From Betaproteobacteria bacterium (GTDB lineage: Bacteria > Pseudomonadota > Gammaproteobacteria > Burkholderiales > Methylophilaceae), in contig VGIC01000002.1 of the NCBI GenBank assembly GCA_016867975.1, positions 1 through 64,000 of the forward strand: DNA of 64,000 bases, read 5' to 3'. Numbering within the stretch: the first letter of the stretch is position 1; each line of letters opens with the position of its first letter. The notes beneath the pieces were generated by a model. That model was given only the letters and a program-made list of their open reading frames with translations. It searched no databases and had not been told where the DNA came from. Below, in pieces: positions 15,965-24,370 of this stretch. The position numbers and the translations under genes are program-made.

Positions 15965-16622
15965 GCGGTTTCCAGGTGTTTTCCATGACCATGTCGGCAA
16001 GCGGTCTTGGCTGTTTCCAGCCGGTTTCCACCAACATGGGTGATTTGTAAAAAGTACTGACGTGTCCCAAACACAATACGGCAATCGGTTTGGCATCTTG
16101 CGGCATGTGCAGTAGCGCACCCAGTTTTATCGGGTCAAAAATTGACACCCAGCCCATTCCCAAGCCCTCGGCGCGTGCGGCTAGCCACATATTCTGTATC
16201 GCACAGCTCACTGAGGCGATATCCATTTCTGGTAGTGTTCTGCGCCCAAAGACGTGTGCATCACGTTTATCGCATAGCGTAGCCACCAGCAACTCACCAC
16301 ATTCTAAAATACCTTCGACTTTCAATCGCAAGAACTCCGCCATGCGGTCAGCGTTTTCATTTTCGCCAATGGCGTACGCGGTTTGAATGCGCTCTTCATC
16401 TACCAATTTGTGTATCGCTTGGCGCATGTTCGCATCAGTGATACGGATAAATCGCCATGGCTGCATCAGCCCTACGCTGGGTGCTTGGTGGGCTACTTGC
16501 AGTATGCGCGACAGCACTTCCGGAGCGACAGGGTCCGGCAAGAAGTGCCGCATGTCACGGCGTTCTGCTATCACACGATAGACAGCGGCTATTTCTTCTT
16601 CAGAATAGCGATGAGTACTCAT
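15957..16622 (-). CDS. bluB: BluB, 5,6-dimethylbenzimidazole synthase
   Basis: BluB is a nitroreductase-fold flavoenzyme that breaks down reduced FMN with O2 to form 5,6-dimethylbenzimidazole, the lower ligand base of cobalamin. The 221-residue protein begins with VYRVIAERRDMRHFLPDPV and contains HQAPSVGLMQPWRFI, the conserved BluB substrate and flavin region, and GMGWVSIF. The reaction needs O2, in contrast to the O2-independent pathways encoded at 3.5-8.8 kb. It overlaps cbiA by 4 nt and cobU by 8 nt. Its presence implies that the organism makes true cobalamin. Confidence 0.94.
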   Translation of the reverse strand: MSTHRYSEEEIAAVYRVIAERRDMRHFLPDPVAPEVLSRILQVAHQAPSVGLMQPWRFIRITDANMRQAIHKLVDEERIQTAYAIGENENADRMAEFLRLKVEGILECGELLVATLCDKRDAHVFGRRTLPEMDIASVSCAIQNMWLAARAEGLGMGWVSIFDPIKLGALLHMPQDAKPIAVLCLGHVSTFYKSPMLVETGWKQPRPLADMVMENTWKPHA

Positions 16623-17878
16623 GGTAAAAAAAGCCCTGCCGCCGCTTGTGGATTGGATGCAAAATAAAAGTGCAGGAAACTGGCATGAATCGAGCCGTGT
16701 CGATAAATGTTCTCAGGTTTACCAAAGCGCGTTTTAGCGATGGCGCAAGGCAAAATGTCGGTCTCAAAACTACCGTAATGGAAAGTGTGCGCGCCGAGTT
16801 CGCCATACGCAAGTTCGGCCTTGAGTGAGCCTAAGCCCTGTATCTTGTCATGCATCCTGCTTTTACCTGCTAACAAGCCAAAGGCAGGTTTTTCATCAAT
16901 GCTGTGCGATAGCGCCATCATGCCGCCACATTCGGCGAGTATGGGCTTGCCCGCATCTGCCGCAGCTTGTAGCGCGTATTTCATGGCGCTATTATTGCCA
17001 ATTTCGTCAAGATGCAATTCAGGATACCCGCCAGGAAGCCAATAGGCATCTGCCTCTGGCAACGGCTGGTCGTTTAATGGCGAAAAGAATTTGATGCTGG
17101 CGCCCATGTCCGTCAGCCAGTCTAAATTAGCCTGATAAATGAAACAAAATGCCGCATCACGTGCAATCGCAATCGTTTTACTAGCCAGCAGTGGAGGTTG
17201 ATTGGACTGCACAGGCGCTTTGAATGCCACCACTGGAGGCAAAGGCAAATCCGCACTGATAGTAGCGGCGGCGGCCTCGATTTTTTCTTCCAAGTCGCCA
17301 ATTTCACTGGCACGGAATAAGCCCAAATGCCTTTCTGGCAGGCTCAGTGTTTTATCTTTGGGTAGCGCACCAAACCAGTTAAGATGTGGCGGTAATGAAT
17401 TTTTTAATAATTGTGCATGACCAGTGCTACCCACCTTGTTGGCCAGCACCCCTGCCGGTTTGAGTAGAGAGTGATGGGTCAGCAGGCCAGAAGCCAGTGC
17501 ACCAAAGGTTTGCGCCATACCGCTTGCATCTATGGTGAGTAAGACGGGCAGGTTGAAACGTGCGGCGACGTCGGCGCTAGATGGGGTGCCGTCATACAAC
17601 CCCATGACGCCTTCTACGACAATCAGGTCAGAGTGCTGCGCTGCACGGTAGAGTTGAGCCTCACCATCGTTCTCGCCGCACATGGTGAAGTCGAGATTGT
17701 AAACAGGGCGGCCAGTGGCGACTTCCAATATCATTGGGTCTAGAAAATCCGGACCGCATTTAAATGCCTGTACGCGTAGCCCTTGGTTGCGCCAAGCGCG
17801 CGCCAGTGCGGCAGTAATGAGGGTTTTTCCTTGCCCGGAAGATGGGGCGGAAACCAGTACAGCATGACATTGCATCAT
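16619..17878 (-). CDS. cbiA: CbiA/CobB, cobyrinic acid a,c-diamide synthase
   Basis: This amidotransferase amidates the a and c carboxylates of cobyrinic acid. The 419-residue protein has the N-terminal domain with VSAPSSGQGKTLITAALARA and KCGPDFLDPM, and VVEGVMGLYDG. The C-terminal glutaminase domain has LAECGGMMAL with the nucleophile Cys and HTFHYG near the end. It is complete. It is the earliest corrin step encoded in the window; no ring-forming genes are seen. The start ATG 17878 overlaps cobO by 4 nt. Confidence 0.94.
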   Translation of the reverse strand: MMQCHAVLVSAPSSGQGKTLITAALARAWRNQGLRVQAFKCGPDFLDPMILEVATGRPVYNLDFTMCGENDGEAQLYRAAQHSDLIVVEGVMGLYDGTPSSADVAARFNLPVLLTIDASGMAQTFGALASGLLTHHSLLKPAGVLANKVGSTGHAQLLKNSLPPHLNWFGALPKDKTLSLPERHLGLFRASEIGDLEEKIEAAAATISADLPLPPVVAFKAPVQSNQPPLLASKTIAIARDAAFCFIYQANLDWLTDMGASIKFFSPLNDQPLPEADAYWLPGGYPELHLDEIGNNSAMKYALQAAADAGKPILAECGGMMALSHSIDEKPAFGLLAGKSRMHDKIQGLGSLKAELAYGELGAHTFHYGSFETDILPCAIAKTRFGKPENIYRHGSIHASFLHFYFASNPQAAAGLFLP

Positions 17879-18480
17879 AGATCGATGCCTGGCTGCGCTT
17901 TGATGCCTGCCCGCCAGGCATGCTTTATATCCATAATCTCGCTTACAGTATCTGCTGCATCGATTAAGGCTTGTGGCGCGGCGCGACCAGTTACTACCAC
18001 ATGCTGCATGGGTGGGCGGGCCGCGATATCTGCGAGGATTTGTGTCGTGTCCAGGTAGCCGTATTTCATGGTGTAGGTGAGCTCATCGAGAATGACCAGT
18101 CCGATTCCTGGGTTTTTGAGCATTTGCTGTGCGAGTTTCCAGCCAGCTTCTGCGGTGCGAATATCACGTTCGCGGTCTTGCGTTTCCCAAGTAAAGCCTT
18201 CGCCCAGTACATACCATTCCACATTTGGCTGATGGCTAAAGAAACCTTCTTCTCCGGTATCTTTACGGCTCTTGATAAACTGCGCCACACCAACCTTCAT
18301 GCCGTATCCCAGGGCACGCGCCATCATGCCAAATGCAGAGGAGCTTTTACCTTTGCCATTACCTGTGAGGACAAGAAGCAGGCCTTTTTCCTGATTAGCT
18401 TGTTTGATAGCAGCATCAATCACTGCCTTTTTGCGCACCATGCGTGCGGCATGACGCGCATTTTTGTCCTGATCCGACAT
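17875..18480 (-). CDS. cobO: CobO/CobA (BtuR), corrinoid adenosyltransferase
   Basis: This enzyme transfers the adenosyl group of ATP to Co(I) corrinoids, both in biosynthesis and in salvage of imported cobalamin. The 201-residue protein has the P-loop LVLTGNGKGKSSSAFG near residue 37, ARALGYGMKVGVAQFIKS, and LVILDELTYTMKYGY. Length and motifs match the CobA/BtuR family. The start (ATG 18480) shares one base with the btuM stop. Placement after btuB and btuM suggests immediate adenosylation of imported corrinoid. Confidence 0.95.
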   Translation of the reverse strand: MSDQDKNARHAARMVRKKAVIDAAIKQANQEKGLLLVLTGNGKGKSSSAFGMMARALGYGMKVGVAQFIKSRKDTGEEGFFSHQPNVEWYVLGEGFTWETQDRERDIRTAEAGWKLAQQMLKNPGIGLVILDELTYTMKYGYLDTTQILADIAARPPMQHVVVTGRAAPQALIDAADTVSEIMDIKHAWRAGIKAQPGIDL

Positions 18481-19049
18481 TACGCTTTAGCGTTGCTGGC
18501 TCGCTTGGTCATCACGAATGCGACATGAACCAACAATGCAACCGCCAGCCAAAAGCCGATATTTTCTAATTGATGCGGGAAATATTTCATCAGGCGCTCA
18601 CCAAATACGACCAATGTCGGGTCTGGGTAACGACCACCAAAGAAATAAAATCCACCGCTAGAGAACAGCTCACTGACTGTGGCGGCAACAGCAATGCTGC
18701 CTACGAGGGGCAACAGGGCGCTAGTGCTAAAGGTATAGCGCTTTGCAAACCAACGGCCAGCAAGCCACATTGCGCCATAGGCTGGCAACAAAAAGCCATA
18801 GGCTGGCGTTACGCAGAAGCTGCTAGTGCCAGTGAAGGTAATGGAATAAAAATCCAAACCAGCGCATAGCGCCAATAATGATGGAAATACCCAGTTAGGA
18901 CGTAAATACAGCCCTGCCAAAAAGAAAACGGCAAGTGAGGCGCTAGGTAGTGCGTTAATCGAGGCAAAGTGATTGCCCCGCGTCATCACGATAAGCAATG
19001 TGAGTGCGATACCCACGATGATTTGTTGTGTTTTAGTAAGTGACAGCAT
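18480..19049 (-). CDS. btuM: BtuM-type solitary S component for cobalamin uptake
   Basis: This is a hydrophobic protein of about 189 residues with five or six predicted membrane segments. It resembles BtuM of Thiobacillus denitrificans, an ECF-type substrate-binding protein that imports cobalamin without a dedicated energising module. The region SSFCVTPAYGFLLPAYGAMWLAGRW carries a cysteine at residue 79 from the chosen start, matching the cobalt-coordinating Cys80 I recall for BtuM. ATG 19049 is preferred over ATG 19076 because AGGAGG lies 11 nt upstream. It stands between the outer-membrane receptor gene btuB and cobO. No ECF ATPase or T component is encoded nearby. Confidence 0.8.
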   Translation of the reverse strand: MLSLTKTQQIIVGIALTLLIVMTRGNHFASINALPSASLAVFFLAGLYLRPNWVFPSLLALCAGLDFYSITFTGTSSFCVTPAYGFLLPAYGAMWLAGRWFAKRYTFSTSALLPLVGSIAVAATVSELFSSGGFYFFGGRYPDPTLVVFGERLMKYFPHQLENIGFWLAVALLVHVAFVMTKRASNAKA

Positions 19050-19143
19050 GATTGGGATAGCCTCCTGTTGAATCATTAAATTAATAGGGTACGATTTTAG
19101 CGTAAATGTGTTTTGTCTAAGTATTTATTTTGGCGAGAGATCA

Positions 19144-21054
19144 CTAGTGTTTCATATCGTAGCGTAGCCCTACAAACAAATTACTACCTGCCGTATTGTA
19201 TGGCACTGCGGTTGCGGTGTTGCCGGTGTAAGCCAAAATATAATTTTTATCGAAAATATTATTTGCGCGAGCCTCAATTTTCCACTCAGGGGAGAGTTTG
19301 TAGTTGGCGGTTAAATTGACCAGCATGTAGCCGCTCATCTTCTTGGTGTTTGCAAGATCGTTGTAGCGTGTAGATGATCCCGTTACCTCCGTACCCCATT
19401 GAAAATCGCCAAGGCTATTTAACAGACTGATAGTGCCATAGCGGTTAGCGCGTCGGATGAGTAGTTGATTAACTTCGTTGGGCTTGTTTGAGTCTTCAAC
19501 ACGTGGCGACTGTGTTGTGAAATTGCCACGTAGTATTAAATGATCGCTAACTTTCCAAGAGGCATCCAGCGTTGCGCCCTGAATCTCAGTTTTACCAACA
19601 TTTATTGGACAAAACCCTGCGAGGGTGCAAGTTGCGGTAGCAGACCCTGCATTTGCAAGCATATTTCTAATATTATTTTGGAATACGGTTAGATTGGCAT
19701 TAAAAGCAGGGGTGTTGTACTGGACGCTCGTTTCAATATTGTCTGACTTCTCCGGCTGTAAGGTCGGGGCGCCAAAATTTGGAAAGTACAATTGGTTAAA
19801 TGTTGGCACCTTGAAAGCATTGCCATAGTTTACATTTGCTCGCCATTGATGGTTGATTTGATAAGCATACCCAGCACCACCAGTGGTGTAATTGCCAAAT
19901 TGAGTGTTGTGATCTTCACGCAGAGAAAGTTGCATAGCATGGTTGCCAACCTCGGCGATATAACTCGCCAAGAAGCTGTCATCATTCCGTTCTTTCTGGA
20001 ATTTTGTTTTAACATTGCTGCGGCTGTCCACATCCTGCTCCAGCCGGTCATAAGTCAATGTCAACAAACCAATGGGCAATTTGAAGTCGTTTTGCCAGGT
20101 GAGTTGTTGCTGTTCTGTACGGATCTGACTTACCCCAGTTGGATTATAACTAGCGCTTGCTGGGCTTGTATTTGGTCTGGCATGGCTGTCTAAATCATCA
20201 ACCCCCATGCCTAGCTTGAAAGTGCTATGCCAAAAGTCTGTAAACTGATTTTTACTGGTAAAAGCATAGCTTTGCAGGACTTGTTCGTTATAGTTTTCGT
20301 AATTGCTGTCAAACTCGCCATGTCCTTTGCTTTCAAAGAACTGCAAACCCCAGCTATGTCCTGGCGCGAGTTCCAGCTCGCCAAAGGTGGATACGCTTAA
20401 ATTTCGGTAGCTGTCGTCATCTGCATCTTTGTTAGTGCGAATACGTTTAGCCGAAAAGCTTTCGGTATCCAGACTGCTCACGTTGACACCATATCTCAGC
20501 GCACCAATACCGCCACTCACGCCAGCCTCGGCGGTTTTGGTGTCATAAGTTCCCAAGCCGATGGCTGCATGTACAAGTGGTTTTTTAGAGCTGCTTTTAC
20601 GCGTAAATATTTGAATCACACCGCCAATCGCGTCTGCACCATAAAGACTAGAGGCTGATCCCCGTAGAATCTCAATCTTTTCGATTTGCGCAAGGGGGAT
20701 GTTTTCAAATGATGTGGTGCCAGTTGTGGCGGAATTGATGCGCAGACCATCTACTAATACAGCCACATGGTCTGCGTTGGTGCCACGCAGAAATACGTGG
20801 CTGGCTGTGCCGGTGCCGCCGTTGGTGTAAATCTGTACACCGGGTTGCATACGCAGGATGTCTGTAACTGAAACAGCCCCAGCTCGCTCGATTTCTTCTC
20901 GACCTATCACGGTCACATCCCCAATCACCGCTTCGCGCGGCTGAGGTACGCGACTGGCGGTAATTACGATGTCATCTAAATTTATATTTTCTGCCGAAAA
21001 AGCAGGTGGTGTGAAGACGAGCGCGATTGCGCTGGCTATGATGGTTTTTTTCAT
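19144..21054 (-). CDS. btuB: BtuB-like TonB-dependent outer-membrane cobalamin receptor
   Basis: The 636-residue protein starts with a signal peptide (MKKTIIASAIALVFTPPAFS-A), followed by a TonB-box region (DDIVITASR). A plug domain (GDVTVIGREEIERAGAVSV, LRGTNADHVAVLVDGLRIN, IEILRGSASSLYGADAIGGVI) and a long beta-barrel follow, ending in a terminal strand LFVGLRYDMKH. It imports corrinoids across the outer membrane using TonB energy. A cobalamin riboswitch ends 165 nt before the start. About 90 bp separate it from btuM, and the whole minus-strand block to 15219 probably forms one riboswitch-controlled operon. Confidence 0.93.
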   Translation of the reverse strand: MKKTIIASAIALVFTPPAFSAENINLDDIVITASRVPQPREAVIGDVTVIGREEIERAGAVSVTDILRMQPGVQIYTNGGTGTASHVFLRGTNADHVAVLVDGLRINSATTGTTSFENIPLAQIEKIEILRGSASSLYGADAIGGVIQIFTRKSSSKKPLVHAAIGLGTYDTKTAEAGVSGGIGALRYGVNVSSLDTESFSAKRIRTNKDADDDSYRNLSVSTFGELELAPGHSWGLQFFESKGHGEFDSNYENYNEQVLQSYAFTSKNQFTDFWHSTFKLGMGVDDLDSHARPNTSPASASYNPTGVSQIRTEQQQLTWQNDFKLPIGLLTLTYDRLEQDVDSRSNVKTKFQKERNDDSFLASYIAEVGNHAMQLSLREDHNTQFGNYTTGGAGYAYQINHQWRANVNYGNAFKVPTFNQLYFPNFGAPTLQPEKSDNIETSVQYNTPAFNANLTVFQNNIRNMLANAGSATATCTLAGFCPINVGKTEIQGATLDASWKVSDHLILRGNFTTQSPRVEDSNKPNEVNQLLIRRANRYGTISLLNSLGDFQWGTEVTGSSTRYNDLANTKKMSGYMLVNLTANYKLSPEWKIEARANNIFDKNYILAYTGNTATAVPYNTAGSNLFVGLRYDMKH

Positions 21055-21219
21055 TATATTTTCCCTGATTTACATGCGACCCCGCATGCGGATTCATTAA
21101 AGACTAGGGAATATGTGAAATGAAACCAAGAAAAGTAAACGCTTACCATGTTAAGTAGCGTAGCTTTTAATGACCGTCACCCCGCGGTATTCTCTAGCGC
21201 GCCTTGACATAAGGCTAAT

Positions 21220-21430
21220 GTTGCGAGGCCGGTCTCCGGGCTTGTGAGGATATGGATTGCGTCTTCCCATGTTGTTCACACAGTGACATTTTGCGATCCA
21301 TTTTGCGTTTAACGCTCACTTACCGTTGCGGGGGCAGCATAGGAATTGTTGATTCTCTAAAACAGAAAATCAGCGCACCTATTTCCCAGTTTCACCTCGT
21401 TTGTGGAAAACAAACTCGGCACCTGGCAAC
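21220..21430 (-). promoter_or_regulatory. Cobalamin riboswitch upstream of btuB
   Basis: On the minus strand the region shows the hallmark blocks of the cobalamin aptamer: GCTGCCCCCGCAACGGTAAG, GTCACTGTG, TGGGAAGACG and the B12 box AAGCCCGGAGACCGGCCT. The ends pair as P1 (GTTGC-C-AGG at 21430 with CCT-C-GCAAC at 21220). Binding of adenosyl- or another cobalamin should lower expression of btuB and the genes behind it. The 165 nt between the aptamer and the btuB ATG would hold the expression platform; I could not define the competing stems. Confidence 0.93.
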
Positions 21431-21566
21431 AAGGTTGAGATTCTAACTTTTTAATGGATCTTTGCAAGGTAATTTTTCGATTTCAGAATCCATAACATCT
21501 TGTAATACTTTGAAAAGTAGATGTTACCTATTGACTATAATCATTTTTCTAAACTATAGTGACCGC

Positions 21567-21755
21567 ATGGATGAAGATTTAAAAGCGTTGGAAGATAAAT
21601 TGTCGCAATTGATTTCGTTGTGCGCAGAGTTGCGTGGCGAGAATGCCAAGTTGCGCGCTGACCTAGGTGCGATGGAATCAGACACTGTGTCTTTAAAGGC
21701 CAATATGGCGCAGGCGAGCGAGCGCATTGAGCGATTGATGCGGACTTTGCCATAA
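21567..21755 (+). CDS. zapB: ZapB-like cell division coiled-coil protein
   Basis: From ATG 21567 the product has 62 residues and is almost entirely a heptad coiled coil (LKALEDKLSQLISLCAELRGENAKL...), as in ZapB-like or TIGR02449 proteins that work with ZapA at the FtsZ ring. The ORF-track start at 21462 adds 35 residues that do not fit and that overlap the promoter region. It lies 26 nt upstream of zapA. Confidence 0.75.
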   Translation: MDEDLKALEDKLSQLISLCAELRGENAKLRADLGAMESDTVSLKANMAQASERIERLMRTLP

Positions 21756-21781
21756 CAAACCTATCCGTAAGGCGAAAAATT

Positions 21782-22087
21782 GTGAGTGAAATCAAAGCGG
21801 TAGATGTCAATATTATGGGGCGAGAGTTCACGGTTTCGTGTGCTGATGAAGAGCGCCCGGGCTTAATCAATGCCGTGAATTATCTCGATAAGAAAATGCG
21901 TGATATTCGCGACGCTGGTAAGGTGGTAGGTTTGGAGCGCATCGCCATGATGGCGGCACTTAATCTTTCTCACGAGCTTTTAAACAGCAAGAGTGGTAGC
22001 GTGGATATTGGTGACATCAAACGTCGTGTGGCGCTGATGCAGGATCAAATTGATCAGGCGTGCGCACAAAATAAATCACCGCTTTAA
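21782..22087 (+). CDS. zapA: ZapA, FtsZ-ring-associated protein
   Basis: ZapA bundles FtsZ filaments at the division site. The 101-residue product starts at GTG 21782 (VDVNIMGREFTVSCADEERPGLINAVNYLDKKMRDIR) and continues into a C-terminal coiled coil (ERIAMMAALNLSHELL). This is the standard domain order and length. It is followed by a structured RNA region that fits 6S RNA, the usual gene order in proteobacteria. Confidence 0.92.
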   Translation: MSEIKAVDVNIMGREFTVSCADEERPGLINAVNYLDKKMRDIRDAGKVVGLERIAMMAALNLSHELLNSKSGSVDIGDIKRRVALMQDQIDQACAQNKSPL

Positions 22088-22099
22088 TTTTTTTGGCAC

Positions 22100-22275
22100 T
22101 TCACAGTCTGCCGCACTTACCCCCTTGTATTTACCCCAATCTTTACGCATTGAGAATTTCTAATGGAAATTTGGGATGATCACTTGGAAGGCTCAAAACT
22201 GTGTCAAATCTTCCGCCGTATCAAGCTTGCCTTAAAGTCGTAATCCAGTGGATGGGGTGGTAAGGGCGGGCCGTC
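22100..22275 (+). ncRNA. ssrS: Probable 6S RNA
   Basis: Directly downstream of zapA, where 6S RNA is found in most proteobacteria, a roughly 170-nt stretch folds on a long closing stem: CCGCACTTACCCCC (22111-22124) pairs with GGTGGTAAGGGCGG (22256-22269) with only two mismatches. A GCCTTAAA block inside recalls the E. coli sequence. 6S RNA mimics an open promoter and binds the housekeeping RNA polymerase. Exact ends are estimates, and the 3' end touches the nnrS stop. Assignment rests on synteny and fold rather than primary sequence. Confidence 0.65.
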
Positions 22276-23491
22276 AACCCCACGCACCGTCTACTCTGAT
22301 GCGCCATAGTATAGGGGCGTAAATCACGGTAAAAACAGAGAAACATACGATCCATAGTATGCCGGCCAATAACACCCATTCTGCGTAGAGTTGTGGTGCC
22401 AACATAGGCATCACACTCCTGAATAAGGCGCTTGCAATTAATCCAGCGAATGCGTAGATCATCCAATGTGATGGCTTTCTAATGTCACGGCCGGTGTGCC
22501 CCAAAGACACGCGAGCCATCATGCTCAATGTCACGAGCCCAATTCCGCCCACTGTAAACAGATGCATCGTTAGAATAGGTAAGAGACTGTTTTTGTCCCA
22601 CCATGCAAGCGTTTCTAGTGCGTAAAACAAAAAACCTACATTGATGAGGAAAAAAGAAAGATAGAGGCTCCATAGTAAAGGGATGCGCCACACTCCTGCT
22701 GTGTGCCAATTAAACAAGCGAGTACTGTTTAAAACAAACAGGGCGATGGCACATAGCGAAGAAGCATGAGGTATCTGGAAAAAGATCACGTTGGCGAACA
22801 GCGCCAGCAGCGCCATCATAATACTCAAGTCCAGCCATTTGAACTGCTTGAGCGTCGTCTCACCTCCCACGCCGCGCTCAATAAAAAATGGAATCACGCG
22901 GCGGCCGATGGTGAGTATCAGTCCAATGAATAACAGTACTGCCCCATTGATGGCATATAGCATGCCGTTGTTTACAAGACCAAAGCAGCCAAGATAGAAA
23001 ACAATATTGCCTATCCAAAGCATCAAGACTTTGCCCGCGACTGCTAATTGCATCCATTGCTTGACCTGAATAATTGGTTTCAATATCGCCACCAGCAACC
23101 CCAACCCAAACAGCACATCTGCTGTAGCCGCATAGGCTATTAAATCTGTCCCGAACAACAGCAGAATTCTGGCTACACACCATAGTCCGAATAATGATGC
23201 CAACGATTTTCCTTGCGCCGTTGGGACACCGGTCCAGTTTTTAACCGCGGTGAGTAAAAACCCTGCTGCCACCGCTAAGCCATAGCCATACAGCATTTCA
23301 TGTGCGTGCCATTGGCTCAGAGTGATCCCCTGTGTCTCAATGGGTAAGCCTAATGTATAAGCAGCTAACCACGTAAGCATGGAAACAATGGCAAACAGAC
23401 CGGCACCGAGAAAGAAAGGTCTAAATCCTAGATTGAATAAGGCGAACTTTTTGAGGTCTACCGGTTTTGCATTGTTAATCTGAATAAGCAT
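22274..23491 (-). CDS. nnrS: NnrS family membrane protein
   Basis: The 405-residue protein has about 12 hydrophobic segments and the NnrS signature: FNLGFRPFFLGAG at the N-terminus, the histidines in SQWHAHEMLYGYG, RRVIPFFIERG, and MHLFTVGGIGLVTLSMMARVSLGHTGR. NnrS proteins contain haem and copper and help cells resist or metabolise nitric oxide stress, often under Dnr/NnrR control. A Dnr-type box is found at the right position upstream (separate entry). It is divergent from alkA. Confidence 0.92.
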   Translation of the reverse strand: MLIQINNAKPVDLKKFALFNLGFRPFFLGAGLFAIVSMLTWLAAYTLGLPIETQGITLSQWHAHEMLYGYGLAVAAGFLLTAVKNWTGVPTAQGKSLASLFGLWCVARILLLFGTDLIAYAATADVLFGLGLLVAILKPIIQVKQWMQLAVAGKVLMLWIGNIVFYLGCFGLVNNGMLYAINGAVLLFIGLILTIGRRVIPFFIERGVGGETTLKQFKWLDLSIMMALLALFANVIFFQIPHASSLCAIALFVLNSTRLFNWHTAGVWRIPLLWSLYLSFFLINVGFLFYALETLAWWDKNSLLPILTMHLFTVGGIGLVTLSMMARVSLGHTGRDIRKPSHWMIYAFAGLIASALFRSVMPMLAPQLYAEWVLLAGILWIVCFSVFTVIYAPILWRIRVDGAWG

Positions 23492-23526
23492 GATATTTCA
23501 ATCCCAAAGTTTCTGACTAATGGGAC

Positions 23527-23568
23527 ATCATAACTTAGCTGTAGAATGGGCGTATTGATTAAACGCAA
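23527..23568 (-). promoter_or_regulatory. FNR/Dnr-like promoter of nnrS
   Basis: On the minus strand TTGCGTTTAATCAA (23568-23555) matches 8 of 10 fixed FNR-box positions. TATGAT (23532-23527), a 5/6 -10 match, lies 22 bp further on, the same geometry as at ubiT and dnr. The predicted start near 23520 leaves a 28-nt leader to the nnrS ATG. Confidence 0.55.
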
Positions 23569-23576
23569 AAGATGTC

Positions 23577-24215
23577 ATGCAACCACTCATGAATCAATTC
23601 AAACAGGCGACAGAGTTTCTTGCGCAGCAGGACTCGGATTGGGCTTGGTTAATCGCCACTGTGGGGGAATGTTCTTTTTCAGCTAAGTCAGAACGTGAAC
23701 CATATGAGGCTTTGGCCAGAGCAGTTGCCTACCAGCAGCTTAGCACCAAAGTGGGCGATAAGTTGATCGACAAGTTGGTGAGTCGTTTTGGCCATTTTCC
23801 ACTCCCCCATGAGCTAGTGGCTGCTGACTTTGAAAGTCTACGCGCCATCGGCTTCTCAGTAAGAAAGATTGATACATTAAAAGCGATTGCATCTGGCGTG
23901 CTTAGCGGGTTGGTACCATCCCGTGAAGTGGCGAATCACATGAGTAATGAGGCCTTGATAGCGCGATTGGTGTCAATTAAAGGCATTGGGCAATGGACGG
24001 TGGAAATGATGCTTATCTTCACTCTTGGGCGCCTAGATATCCTACCGGTCGATGACTTTGGTATTCTCGCAGGCTATATGCGGCTAAAAAAGCTTGATGC
24101 CTTACCCAAGCGTAAAGAGATGATGAGAATAGCGCAAGCGTGGAGCCCTTGTCGTACTATCGCAAGCTGGTATCTTTGGCGTGTTCCAAAAGAACTTGAA
24201 TCAATAAAAAGTTAG
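23577..24215 (+). CDS. alkA: AlkA-type DNA-3-methyladenine glycosylase II
   Basis: This is a 212-residue HhH-GPD base-excision enzyme that removes alkylated purines. The helix-hairpin-helix is LVSIKGIGQWTVEMML (about residues 135-150), followed by the catalytic aspartate in LPVDDFGI. It lacks the N-terminal TBP-like domain of E. coli AlkA, so it is the short form common in other bacteria. The ATG at 23586 is an alternative start. The gene stands alone. Confidence 0.9.
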   Translation: MQPLMNQFKQATEFLAQQDSDWAWLIATVGECSFSAKSEREPYEALARAVAYQQLSTKVGDKLIDKLVSRFGHFPLPHELVAADFESLRAIGFSVRKIDTLKAIASGVLSGLVPSREVANHMSNEALIARLVSIKGIGQWTVEMMLIFTLGRLDILPVDDFGILAGYMRLKKLDALPKRKEMMRIAQAWSPCRTIASWYLWRVPKELESIKS

Positions 24216-24370
24216 TGCGCCCAATCTATTTCAGCAGCACCACACTAGGTCAATGGCGACTCATCGGCAACACGGTCAGCATTGCTTACTGCCTTATTCA
24301 TAGCACTAACGGTTGCATTGTAGCCCGTATCGTCAAGTGAGGCTAATTTCATCTTGGTTTTGCCCTTATA

